Shown here: piece by piece, positions 51,977 through 59,353 of the stretch | Position numbering within the stretch: the first letter of the stretch is position 1 | Layout: every line of letters starts with the position of its first letter | Source of the DNA: Actinotignum schaalii FB123-CNA-2 | GTDB lineage: Bacteria; Actinomycetota; Actinomycetes; Actinomycetales; Actinomycetaceae | Direction: 5' to 3' | DNA length: 64,000 nucleotides | Assembly (NCBI RefSeq): GCF_000411135.1 | Contig: NZ_KE150262.1 | Span: forward strand, 498,770-562,769 | Made by a program: the position numbers and the translations under genes | The notes under the pieces: model-generated | What the model was told of the DNA's origin: nothing | What the model saw: the letters and a program-made list of their open reading frames with translations, nothing else | The model's database searches: none

Positions 51977-54199
51977 ATGACTATCGGCCCGATTGCGAAG
52001 AAGATCCCCACCGAACGCACTTTCCACGGCGATACTTACGTGGATAACTACGAGTGGCTGCGCGATAAATCCGATCCGGATGTCCGCGCGCTCCTCGACG
52101 CTGAAAACGCCTATTTCCGGGAGCAAACCGCGGGGCTTGGCGATCTACGCGATAACCTCGTGGCCGAATTCAAGGCGCGCACCAAGGAAGCTGACCGCGC
52201 TCTTCCTTACCGGGTGGGAGACTGGTGGTACTACCGGCGCACTTTCCAGGACCGGCAGTATCCGGCGATGTTCCGCACCCCCGCGCGCGGCACCACCCGC
52301 CCGGATCTCAACACGTCCTTCCCGGAATTCCCGGTGTGGGACGGCAACGAGCTCGCGCTCGGGGAAGAATTCTTCCTCTGCGGCGGATTCATGCCCTCCC
52401 CGGACGGCAAGCTCGGCGCCATGAGCGTGGATTTCACCGGCGATGAGCATTTCACCCTGCGTATTTTCGATATCGAAACCGGCCAGATCGTGGACGATTC
52501 GGTGCGCGATATCGGCTACGGCCTGGCCTGGACGGCCGATTCCAGCGCGGTCGCATATTCTCGCGTGGATGATTCCTGGCGCCAGTGGCAGGTCAACCTC
52601 CATCGCATCGGCGATTTCAACGATACGGTCCTCTTCCAAGAAAACGACGAGCGTTTCTCCGTCGACCACGAACAATCCCGCAACGGCAAGTGGATTATTA
52701 TCCGTTCCGCCTCGGTGACCTCTTCGGATGTGCGGTTCATTTCCACGGAAAATATTGAGCAGCGCGTCAAGATCCTCGACCGCCGCGAGGGCCTGGAATA
52801 CACCGCCGAACCGGCCGGCGACCAGGTCCTTATCGTCCACAACGCCAACCGCCCTGATTTCGAGGTGGCTTCCGCGCCGCTGCGCACCTCCACCCCGGAA
52901 GAGTGGGATCCTGTTTTCGTGCCCGAGGAAGGCGAGCGCGTCGATTACGTGGAGGCCTACGCCGGCCACGCCGTTATTTCAATGCGCTCCGAAGGCCAAA
53001 CGCAGCTGCGGGTCATGCGCCGGGAGCGTCCACTTTCTGCCGCCAGTGCTATCGGTTCGACGCCGCCCGCAGCGGTCACCTCCGTTGCCGCGTCCGTTTC
53101 CGGGAACGACGACGCCGCCACCGCGGCGCCCACCCAACCGGCGGCGGTAACGCCGGCCGCGGCGCCCACCCACCACGGCTGGTGCGCCCCGGTGGCCATC
53201 CCCACCGGCGAGGGCAGCTTCGTGGAAACCTATCCGGAGGGCAATTGGTTCACCTCCCGGGTGGTCTTCACCGAGCAGTCCATCCTGGAGCCGCCCACCC
53301 AGAAGGCATTCGACCCGCGCACCGGCGATATTGAGGTCCTGCGCACCCTCGATATTCCCGGCTACGATCCTTCGCTCTACACCCAGGACGCGGTGTGGGT
53401 GACCGCTCGCGATGGCGTGGGGATCCCACTCACAGTGGTGCGCCGCGCCGATATCCACCCGGACGGCACCAACCCCGGCTACCTCTACGGTTACGGCAGT
53501 TACGAAGTGTCGAATGAGCCCTATTTCTCCATTTACCGCCTGAGCTTGCTGGATCGCGGTGTCGTGATCGGGTGGTCGCATATCCGCGGCGGCGGTGAAC
53601 TGGGGCGCCGGTGGTACGACGACGGCAAACTCCTCCGCAAGAAAAACACATTTAACGATTTCGTGGACTCGGCGCGGTGGCTTATCGACTCCGGCTGGGT
53701 GGCACCTGATCGCCTCGTGGCGGAAGGCGGCAGCGCCGGTGGTTTGCTCATCGGTGCGGCGATCAACCAGGCCCCCGAACTTTTCCGAGCCGTGCATGCC
53801 GCGGTGCCTTTCGTGGATGCGCTGACCACGATCCTCAAACCGGAACTCCCGCTGACGGTGGGCGAATGGGAAGAATGGGGCAACCCGGTGGTCTCCCCGG
53901 AGGTATACGCCTATATGAAGGAGTACAGCCCGGTGGAGAATGTGCGCGAAGGCGTGGAGTATCCGGCGGTGTTGGCCACCACGTCCCTCAACGATATTCG
54001 GGTGCTCTACGTGGAGCCCACGAAGTGGGTCCAGGTGCTGCGTGAAAAAACCAAGCCCAGCCCGGAGCGCCCCATTCTGGAGCGCATCGAAATGGTTGCC
54101 GGGCACGCCGGGAAAACCGGGCGCTATGACGCCTGGAGGGAGCGTGCCGAAGAGGTAGCGTGGATGCTCGACCAGATCGGCGCTACCGAGGTGTACTAA
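51977..54199 (+). CDS. ptrB: Oligopeptidase B (S9A prolyl oligopeptidase family)
   Basis: 740 residues. An N-terminal segment and beta-propeller (about 10-430) precede an alpha/beta-hydrolase domain. The catalytic triad can be placed: Ser586 (EGGSAGGLL), Asp673 (NDIRVLY) and His710 (AGHAGKTGRYD). It cleaves peptides after basic residues in the cytosol. An Ala/Pro/Thr-rich insertion of about 40 residues (about 355-395) breaks the propeller and contains an AACGACGACGCCGCC word. A perfect terminator follows. Confidence 0.93.
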   Translation: MTIGPIAKKIPTERTFHGDTYVDNYEWLRDKSDPDVRALLDAENAYFREQTAGLGDLRDNLVAEFKARTKEADRALPYRVGDWWYYRRTFQDRQYPAMFRTPARGTTRPDLNTSFPEFPVWDGNELALGEEFFLCGGFMPSPDGKLGAMSVDFTGDEHFTLRIFDIETGQIVDDSVRDIGYGLAWTADSSAVAYSRVDDSWRQWQVNLHRIGDFNDTVLFQENDERFSVDHEQSRNGKWIIIRSASVTSSDVRFISTENIEQRVKILDRREGLEYTAEPAGDQVLIVHNANRPDFEVASAPLRTSTPEEWDPVFVPEEGERVDYVEAYAGHAVISMRSEGQTQLRVMRRERPLSAASAIGSTPPAAVTSVAASVSGNDDAATAAPTQPAAVTPAAAPTHHGWCAPVAIPTGEGSFVETYPEGNWFTSRVVFTEQSILEPPTQKAFDPRTGDIEVLRTLDIPGYDPSLYTQDAVWVTARDGVGIPLTVVRRADIHPDGTNPGYLYGYGSYEVSNEPYFSIYRLSLLDRGVVIGWSHIRGGGELGRRWYDDGKLLRKKNTFNDFVDSARWLIDSGWVAPDRLVAEGGSAGGLLIGAAINQAPELFRAVHAAVPFVDALTTILKPELPLTVGEWEEWGNPVVSPEVYAYMKEYSPVENVREGVEYPAVLATTSLNDIRVLYVEPTKWVQVLREKTKPSPERPILERIEMVAGHAGKTGRYDAWRERAEEVAWMLDQIGATEVY

Positions 54200-54242
54200 G
54201 CGCGCCGCGCGCCGCGCCGCACGTCCGCCGCGCAACGCGAGC

Positions 54243-54275
54243 GGCCCGGCCCCGTTACGGCAACGGGGCCGGGCC
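54243..54275. terminator. Bidirectional terminator hairpin
   Basis: GGCCCGGCCCCGTT (54243-54256) and AACGGGGCCGGGCC (54262-54275) form a perfect 14-bp stem with a five-base loop between convergent ptrB and the MTAN gene. Confidence 0.85.
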
Positions 54276-54295
54276 ATGACGGGCGATCGCGCCGG

Positions 54296-55717
54296 TTAAC
54301 TAATCCCTGCTTCGGCCAGCGCCGCGGACCACGAACCAAAGCGCTGGCGAATCGCGGCCCCGGAGGGATAGGTGCCCTGGTTACCCGAATCGGCCAGCCA
54401 CTCCACATACCCGTTGTAGCTGACGTTCTTGCCATTGCGCCGCGCCGCGATAGCGTGGCTGCGCAAGGCATCCACATAATCCTGGGTGGTGAATTTCAAA
54501 GCACCGCGCTTGCGCCCGCTACTCACCGCCAGCCCGACCGCCTGGAGCGCTTCGTTCCAATATCCGGAGAAACGCTTGATCACGGTTTGCGAGGTGGGCG
54601 GCCAGGTGAGTTTTCCGCGCCCGGATTCCGCTCCTGTTAGTTCCGTGACGGCCAGGCGTTCGGCGTCGTACTGCTTTGCCGTGAGGGTGAGCTGCGGATC
54701 GGCCGCAATCGCGCTGTGGGCCCGGGCAATGCACGCGAGCACCTCGTCCGCGTCCAGCGCGGAATCCCCGAGCGCCCTGCGCACATCCGCAACCATCTCC
54801 GCGTCAAGTGGGGCGACGGGCGCCGCGGCGTCGTCGCCCTCAGTGGTGTGAACACGGCCGAAAACGTAAAGAATCGCGGCCTCGAGGGCGAGGTGCGAGA
54901 AACGCGGCGGCAAGCTGCGAGCGCGTGCGCCGCCCGTGGCGGTGCCGTGCCACGGCGAAGTCTCCGCCAGGCGCGCGAGGGTGGCCGTGACCGCGCGGGC
55001 GGAAAGGTCGGCGGCCTCGTCGATACCGATGTGATAGTCGATCCCGGCCTGCGGGCCGCATAGATCCGAGGCGGAGCGGATCGTGAGGAAGGGAATCCCC
55101 GCGAGCGCGGCGGTATGCGCGGCGGCGGTCGATTCCATATCGGTGAGCAGGGCGTCCGGGAAACGGGTGCGGGTATCTTCCACGTTCGCGGCCGTGACGA
55201 AAGCGTCGGAGGAGAGGACTTCGCCGCGCCGCGCATTGTCCGGGACCGCGGCGAGGAGGGCGGCGTCGCCTTCGAAGAATTCGGGTGCGCCGGGAACTTG
55301 CCCCGGTGCGTAGCCGAAGACGGTTGCGTCCGCGCGGCCGTAGCGGTAGCGGGTTCCGGCGACGACGTCGCCCACCCGGATATCAGCAGCCAGGCCGCCG
55401 GCGGACCCGGCCGAAATGATGACCTCGGGGCGGTAGCGTGACAGTGCCCAGCCGAGCGCGCTCGCGGTGGCGACCAGGCCGATGCCGGTGCGCAGGCAAA
55501 GCATCGGGCCGAGGTTGGTGGGTACGTTCACGCCGGATGCCCCGCGTAGCTCGGTGGGGAAGATGGACTGGAGGGATTCGGCGGTGGCCGGGGTGGTGGC
55601 GCAGAAAGGTTCGGCGCGTAGGGCGGCGAGGACCGGCACGATTTCTTCGTCTTGAGCTGCGATGATGAGGGCGCGCAGCCGGGTGCCGCCGGGGGCGAGG
55701 GAGCGGGCGCGGCTCAC
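54296..55717 (-). CDS. mtnN: MTA/SAH nucleosidase fused to homing-endonuclease-associated-type repeats
   Basis: 473 residues, twice the usual length. Residues 1-260 are a nucleoside-phosphorylase-fold MTAN ([73 protein letters not shown]). It hydrolyses S-adenosylhomocysteine and methylthioadenosine. After a 110-residue helical linker, the C-terminus holds two repeats, [20 protein letters not shown] and [20 protein letters not shown], which fit the homing-endonuclease-associated repeat pattern (DNA-binding helix-turn-helix-like). The start overlaps the luxS stop (ATGA), so both are made together. Confidence 0.85.
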   Translation of the reverse strand: MSRARSLAPGGTRLRALIIAAQDEEIVPVLAALRAEPFCATTPATAESLQSIFPTELRGASGVNVPTNLGPMLCLRTGIGLVATASALGWALSRYRPEVIISAGSAGGLAADIRVGDVVAGTRYRYGRADATVFGYAPGQVPGAPEFFEGDAALLAAVPDNARRGEVLSSDAFVTAANVEDTRTRFPDALLTDMESTAAAHTAALAGIPFLTIRSASDLCGPQAGIDYHIGIDEAADLSARAVTATLARLAETSPWHGTATGGARARSLPPRFSHLALEAAILYVFGRVHTTEGDDAAAPVAPLDAEMVADVRRALGDSALDADEVLACIARAHSAIAADPQLTLTAKQYDAERLAVTELTGAESGRGKLTWPPTSQTVIKRFSGYWNEALQAVGLAVSSGRKRGALKFTTQDYVDALRSHAIAARRNGKNVSYNGYVEWLADSGNQGTYPSGAAIRQRFGSWSAALAEAGIS

Positions 55718-56169
55718 TTGGCCATCACCTGTTCCCAGGTCGCGCGCCCGGAGAGCATGGCGGCTACCGCTTCCTGGGCGGCCTTGAGGTTATGGTTGGC
55801 TCCCCAGCCGCATTGGACTTCGTTCGCGGCCGGGACTTCGGTGGCGGCTAGGATGTCTCGGAAAGTTTGTTCCACTAGTTCGCAGGTGCCGGGTACGTCC
55901 GGTTCGGCGGCGAGCAGCAGGTAGAAGCCGGTTTGGCAGCCCATCGGGGAAAAATCGATCACGGCATCGCTGTGATTGCGCGAGTATTCGGCGAAGGAAT
56001 GTTCGATGGAGTGGATGACCGGCATGGTCAGGTGCTCTTTATTGGGTTGGCAGAAGCGGATGTCGTATTTGGTGAGGACGTCGCAGTGCGGCAGGTGTTT
56101 GATATCGGCAACCCGCACGTAGGGTGCGGAAACTTTCCGGTGGTCGAGGTTGAAGGACTCGACGTTCAT
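55714..56169 (-). CDS. luxS: S-ribosylhomocysteine lyase
   Basis: 151 residues. Metal ligands His53, His57 and Cys120 ([16 protein letters not shown]) and catalytic Cys78 (MGCQTGFY) are all present. It splits S-ribosylhomocysteine to homocysteine and the AI-2 precursor DPD. The ATG at 56169 follows AAGGGAAGAG by 11 bases; an in-frame GTG at 56178 is possible. Upstream on this strand, TACAAT (56,321-56,316) is a good -10 candidate. Confidence 0.95.
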   Translation of the reverse strand: MNVESFNLDHRKVSAPYVRVADIKHLPHCDVLTKYDIRFCQPNKEHLTMPVIHSIEHSFAEYSRNHSDAVIDFSPMGCQTGFYLLLAAEPDVPGTCELVEQTFRDILAATEVPAANEVQCGWGANHNLKAAQEAVAAMLSGRATWEQVMAK

Positions 56170-56611
56170 ATGCGGCACGGCTCTTCCCTTCTTTGGAACG
56201 CTACTTGTGTGGGCCGGGGTGGGGCCGTGTGTACGGGTCCCGCGCGGGCCTGGCGGATCTTCGCTGGGCTCTGCTGGGCCTGGCTGGTCCGCCCGGCGTG
56301 TTACAAACAACGGCTATTGTATCCAGCTTTGGAAAGTGCGGCGAAGTGGTCTCAGATTCCCAGGAAAATTCCAGCCTTGGTGCATGGTATTTTAGGGAAG
56401 CTCCGGTTATATAGAACATGTCAGCGGAAAGCAACGGGAGGCGTGGACCCGTTCCGCTGCCGGGAGACTGGTTATCTCCTGGGGACAGGCTCAGTCGCAG
56501 CCAAGATGAACCCGGATGGTTCCCATTCCATCCTCGGTTCTAGCGCGAGAGTCTTGAGAAGGCCGGGGGAGCGTGGACCCCCGGCCTTCGCCATGTCTGC
56601 CGCGGGCTGGC
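56170..56611. other. Intergenic region with structured DNA
   Basis: It contains the luxS promoter region and, at 56,359-56,380, TTCCCAGGAAAATTCCAGCC, which closely matches the conserved block upstream of the two coiled-coil genes (59,237; 62,037). Two hairpins have GCGTGGA loops: CAGCGG-AACGGG..CCCGTT-CCGCTG (56,422-56,459) and a perfect 11-bp stem, AAGGCCGGGGG..CCCCCGGCCTT (56,559-56,588). The second probably ends the minus-strand lipoprotein operon. No gene is seen. Confidence 0.5.
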
Positions 56612-56806
56612 TCAGTCCGGCAGGATAACGCGAACGTGGGCGCTAGCCGGATTCCGTTCCGCTTCGGGGAAGAGCGCAAGGGCATCACGCACCAAATCCG
56701 GAATATCCTCCGGGTTTTGGCTTTGGGTAAAGAGCCCGGGAACTTCGTCCACCTCGACTACCCACCAGCCGTCCTCGGGGGTAGCGCGTGCAGTGTATGC
56801 GCTCAT
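56612..56806 (-). CDS. HicB-like antitoxin-type protein
   Basis: 64 residues, MSAYTARATPEDGWWVVEVD..VPGLFTQSQNPEDIPDLVRDALAL, the partial RNase H fold of HicB antitoxins (dGxW-v-evPGL-TQ pattern). There is no C-terminal DNA-binding domain and no HicA toxin beside it. The start overlaps the stop of the lipoprotein gene (ATGA), so it is translated with it. Its role there is unknown. Confidence 0.75.
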   Translation of the reverse strand: MSAYTARATPEDGWWVVEVDEVPGLFTQSQNPEDIPDLVRDALALFPEAERNPASAHVRVILPD

Positions 56807-58023
56807 GATTCATTCTCAGCAGCAACGATTTCTTTCAACCGCGCCTCGCCGGCCGGGTTACCTTCCAGCACCAGGTAGGAGTCGAAGCGCTTGGTCGGGG
56901 TTTCGGGGACCAGCTGGGCGGCCTCGCGGCGGTTGCCGCCTAAAATGGCGAACTCGTTTCCATCCAGTGCGCACAGAATATCGGTGGCTGCGGCCGGCGT
57001 GGTTTCCGCGGGCTCCCCGATCCAGTAGGAGCGCCCGCGTTCGCCCGCCGAGGCCTTCGCGTCGCTGCCCGCCGCCGCATCCGCCCGGTTATCCGCAATA
57101 AAGGAGGCGTAGGGGAAGTACGTGATCGAGTCCGGCCCGCGCAGCGAACACCCGGCGATCCGGGTATCCGCCGTGAATACACGCCCGGCCAGCTCGCCGG
57201 ACATCCCGGCCTCCCGCGCCTTTTCTGCTGTTGCGAGCGCTTCCAGCTCGGCGTTTTTCGGTTGCACGACGACGCTGCCATCGGCCAGCGTGTACTCGAC
57301 CTGATCCTGGACCCACGCGCTTCCGTTCCACGTGAAACGCCCACGCACGCTGGCCTGCCCGCCAAAACTATCCAGCGGCGCCCAGCTCAGGGAAATCTGG
57401 TCCGCTTGCATATCCACGACGTCGATTCGGGGAGCGTGCGCGCTGCCGTGCCGGTAATCCTCGGGCATGATCTGGGCGATAGGCTGGTTGGCGCCGTCGT
57501 ACCACGCGAAGGTGACCGACGGAGTTTCCGGCGCAGCTTCGGCCCCAGTGCGGCGGATACTGCTCGTAAAAATCACGCCGCGCACGGGCACCCCGCCCAG
57601 GGTGGTGGCGCCCAGATCGTCCATGCGGATTTCGAAGAGGTTTGTGCTCGGGGTGGCGCCGGTGGCTCCCGTGGTGACGGGTGTGCGCGCGGGGGTGCCG
57701 CGCTCGGTGTCGTGGAGGAGTGCGGTGCCCTTGGTGAATGGCACGGTGACCTGGGCGGGTTCTTTGCCGGGGTAGGTGCCATCGCCGTCGCGGACCGCTC
57801 GCGCCAGGTAATCGGGGAGTGCCAGGTTTGAGCTGGCCAGGGCCGCGAATTCGGGAGCCGGTGCAGCGGTGGCGGTGCCGCTCGAACCACCGGCGCCGCT
57901 GGCGCTCGCGGCCGGTGCGCTGGAATCGGGTGACGCGGCCGAACCGTCAGAATTCGTGCATCCGGCGAGCGTGAGCGCGAAGGCGCTCGCGAGGGCCAGG
58001 GCTGAGGGAACGAATCGTTTCAT
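56803..58023 (-). CDS. Lipoprotein, unknown function, paralogue of the 19-kb gene
   Basis: 406 residues from the ATG at 58023 (after GAAGGAGA). A lipobox, LTLAGC, with the cysteine near residue 20, then a Ser/Ala/Gly-rich linker and a folded domain. The motifs RFTWNGSAWVQDQVEYTLAD, IAGCSLRG and TDILCALDGNEFA parallel FVWNGSQFVQ, VFRGCNAR and TDILCVFSVDNP in the protein at 19,043. No known family. Anchored outside the membrane. Confidence 0.8.
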   Translation of the reverse strand: MKRFVPSALALASAFALTLAGCTNSDGSAASPDSSAPAASASGAGGSSGTATAAPAPEFAALASSNLALPDYLARAVRDGDGTYPGKEPAQVTVPFTKGTALLHDTERGTPARTPVTTGATGATPSTNLFEIRMDDLGATTLGGVPVRGVIFTSSIRRTGAEAAPETPSVTFAWYDGANQPIAQIMPEDYRHGSAHAPRIDVVDMQADQISLSWAPLDSFGGQASVRGRFTWNGSAWVQDQVEYTLADGSVVVQPKNAELEALATAEKAREAGMSGELAGRVFTADTRIAGCSLRGPDSITYFPYASFIADNRADAAAGSDAKASAGERGRSYWIGEPAETTPAAATDILCALDGNEFAILGGNRREAAQLVPETPTKRFDSYLVLEGNPAGEARLKEIVAAENES

Positions 58024-58124
58024 GGGTTCTCCTTCGCGGATCGGCGGGCGTGGTGCCAGGATTGTGCAACACTGCACAGCTGTTATTCTACGGGTAGATA
58101 GCACGGATACATTCGGGGTGCGCA

Positions 58125-58385
58125 ATGAAAACAATGACGTCTTCAGAGTCGCTGAAGAACTACGCGAACGTTTTGCAGTCCGTGGTTGATGATTGTGAAC
58201 CGGTGATTATCACCCGGAACGGCCAGGAACCTGCGGTTATTCTCTCGCTGGACGAATACACCTCCCTGCGCGAAACGGTCTACCTCATGCGCTCGCCGCG
58301 CAATGCTCGGCGTTTGCTTGATGCGATGGAGCGGATTGAGGCGGGCGGAGGGAGTGAGCATCCACTCTCCGAGGTTGCCGAGTAG
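58125..58385 (+). CDS. Phd/YefM family antitoxin, orphan
   Basis: 86 residues, MTSSESLKNYANVLQSVVDD, PVIITRNGQEPAVILSLDEYTSLRETVYLMRSPRNARRLLDAM, matching YefM-type antitoxins in fold motifs and length. A YoeB/Txe toxin would be expected directly downstream, but the next gene is convergent and unrelated after 8 bases. The first ATG is 58125; a second, 58134, is equally possible. It is divergent from the lipoprotein gene. Confidence 0.88.
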   Translation: MKTMTSSESLKNYANVLQSVVDDCEPVIITRNGQEPAVILSLDEYTSLRETVYLMRSPRNARRLLDAMERIEAGGGSEHPLSEVAE

Positions 58386-58393
58386 TTCGGCGC

Positions 58394-58939
58394 CTACTCC
58401 ACCTCAAAATCCCCAACCTTCACCGTGGACTGCCCGGACGAACACGAATTCATCTGCTCCCCGTGGGAAACGGAATACACGCTGGTGCCCGTATACCCCA
58501 CCGCAAGATTGAGGTCCCACACCGTCCGCTCCGGGCACACAATCCCGGGATTGATGGTGTCCACTTCCATGGCGATCCGCTCGTCTGGCTCAAGTACCAC
58601 ATCCGCCCCGGTCGCGCTGTTCGCCGGCGCCGGCTCGGTGAACATATTCCCGTTGGCGCTGATGGGTGTCACCTCGAGCTGTGCCGGAATGAAACACGGC
58701 ACTTTACCGGTGTTTTCCACGCGCAGTACGTAATACCTATGCCCGGCCGCACCGTCACTATCGCCCAGGGTGGTGTCCATTTCTGCGGGCGCGCAGCGGG
58801 AGGGTGAATCCGCGCTCGCGGGGGCACTTGCGGGTGTGTTCACGGCGTCCGGCGGTGCGGATTGCGTGGCGCTGCCCGAACATGCGCTGAATACCAGCGC
58901 CGCGGCACAGGTTACGGTTACAAGCACCAAACGTTTCAT
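58394..58939 (-). CDS. Lipoprotein with DUF4232-like domain
   Basis: 181 residues from the ATG at 58939 (after GAAGGAGG). Lipobox LVFSAC, a Ser/Ala/Pro linker, then a beta-rich domain with YYVLRVENTGKVPCFI and CPERTVWDLNLAVGYTG. The pattern of a conserved NxGxxxC strand is seen in DUF4232 proteins of actinobacteria. Function unknown. Confidence 0.65.
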   Translation of the reverse strand: MKRLVLVTVTCAAALVFSACSGSATQSAPPDAVNTPASAPASADSPSRCAPAEMDTTLGDSDGAAGHRYYVLRVENTGKVPCFIPAQLEVTPISANGNMFTEPAPANSATGADVVLEPDERIAMEVDTINPGIVCPERTVWDLNLAVGYTGTSVYSVSHGEQMNSCSSGQSTVKVGDFEVE

Positions 58940-59353
58940 GGTTGCCTCCTTCATGTGTGCGTGTGTACCAGCGTAGTTTTTAGGTACGACGCCGCAGCAG
59001 CGGGGCGCCACCCGGCCTACGAGCGAACCCTCACCACGCCAGTCTATGACTTGAAAGTAATCTGCGCCACAAAATGGATTGGTGTGGGTTGGTGTGGCAT
59101 GGGCCAGAAGGCCCGGCCGTTAGTTAAATGAGTAATAACGCGGAACTGTGTAAATAATGGCAATTAACCAATAATCCGCTTATTTACGGGCATTGTGGGG
59201 TGGAGTGGCGAAAATGCGGTGGCATTCCCGAGAAAATCCCAGAAAATTCCAAGCCGAATCTAGCTTTTCTGCCATTAACTGTTCCCCGTAAAATCGTGGC
59301 CCTGGCAAAGGGTGCCACTCTCACTTAGATGTATATTCCTTGAAAGGATAACG
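58940..59353 (+). promoter_or_regulatory. AT-rich promoter region of the coiled-coil gene
   Basis: A 414-bp gap. Block AGAAAATCCCAGAAAATTCC..GAATCTAGCTTTTCTGCCAT (59,231-59,273) and the leader AGATGTATATTCCTTGAAAG (59,328-59,347) are repeated with changes before the second coiled-coil gene (62,034; 62,128). A -10-like TAAAAT is at 59,290-59,295. GTACGACGCCGCAGC is at 58,984. No gene is seen. Confidence 0.6.

Noticed and set aside
52979-54277. A 432-codon frame antisense to oligopeptidase B
   Set aside because: It runs through the peptidase triad region and into the terminator; no recognisable motif.
56422-56591. Riboswitch or 6S-like RNA upstream of luxS
   Set aside because: The two hairpins with GCGTGGA loops are notable, but no SAM, SAH or c-di-AMP aptamer core can be matched, and the second hairpin is well explained as a terminator of the minus-strand lipoprotein operon.
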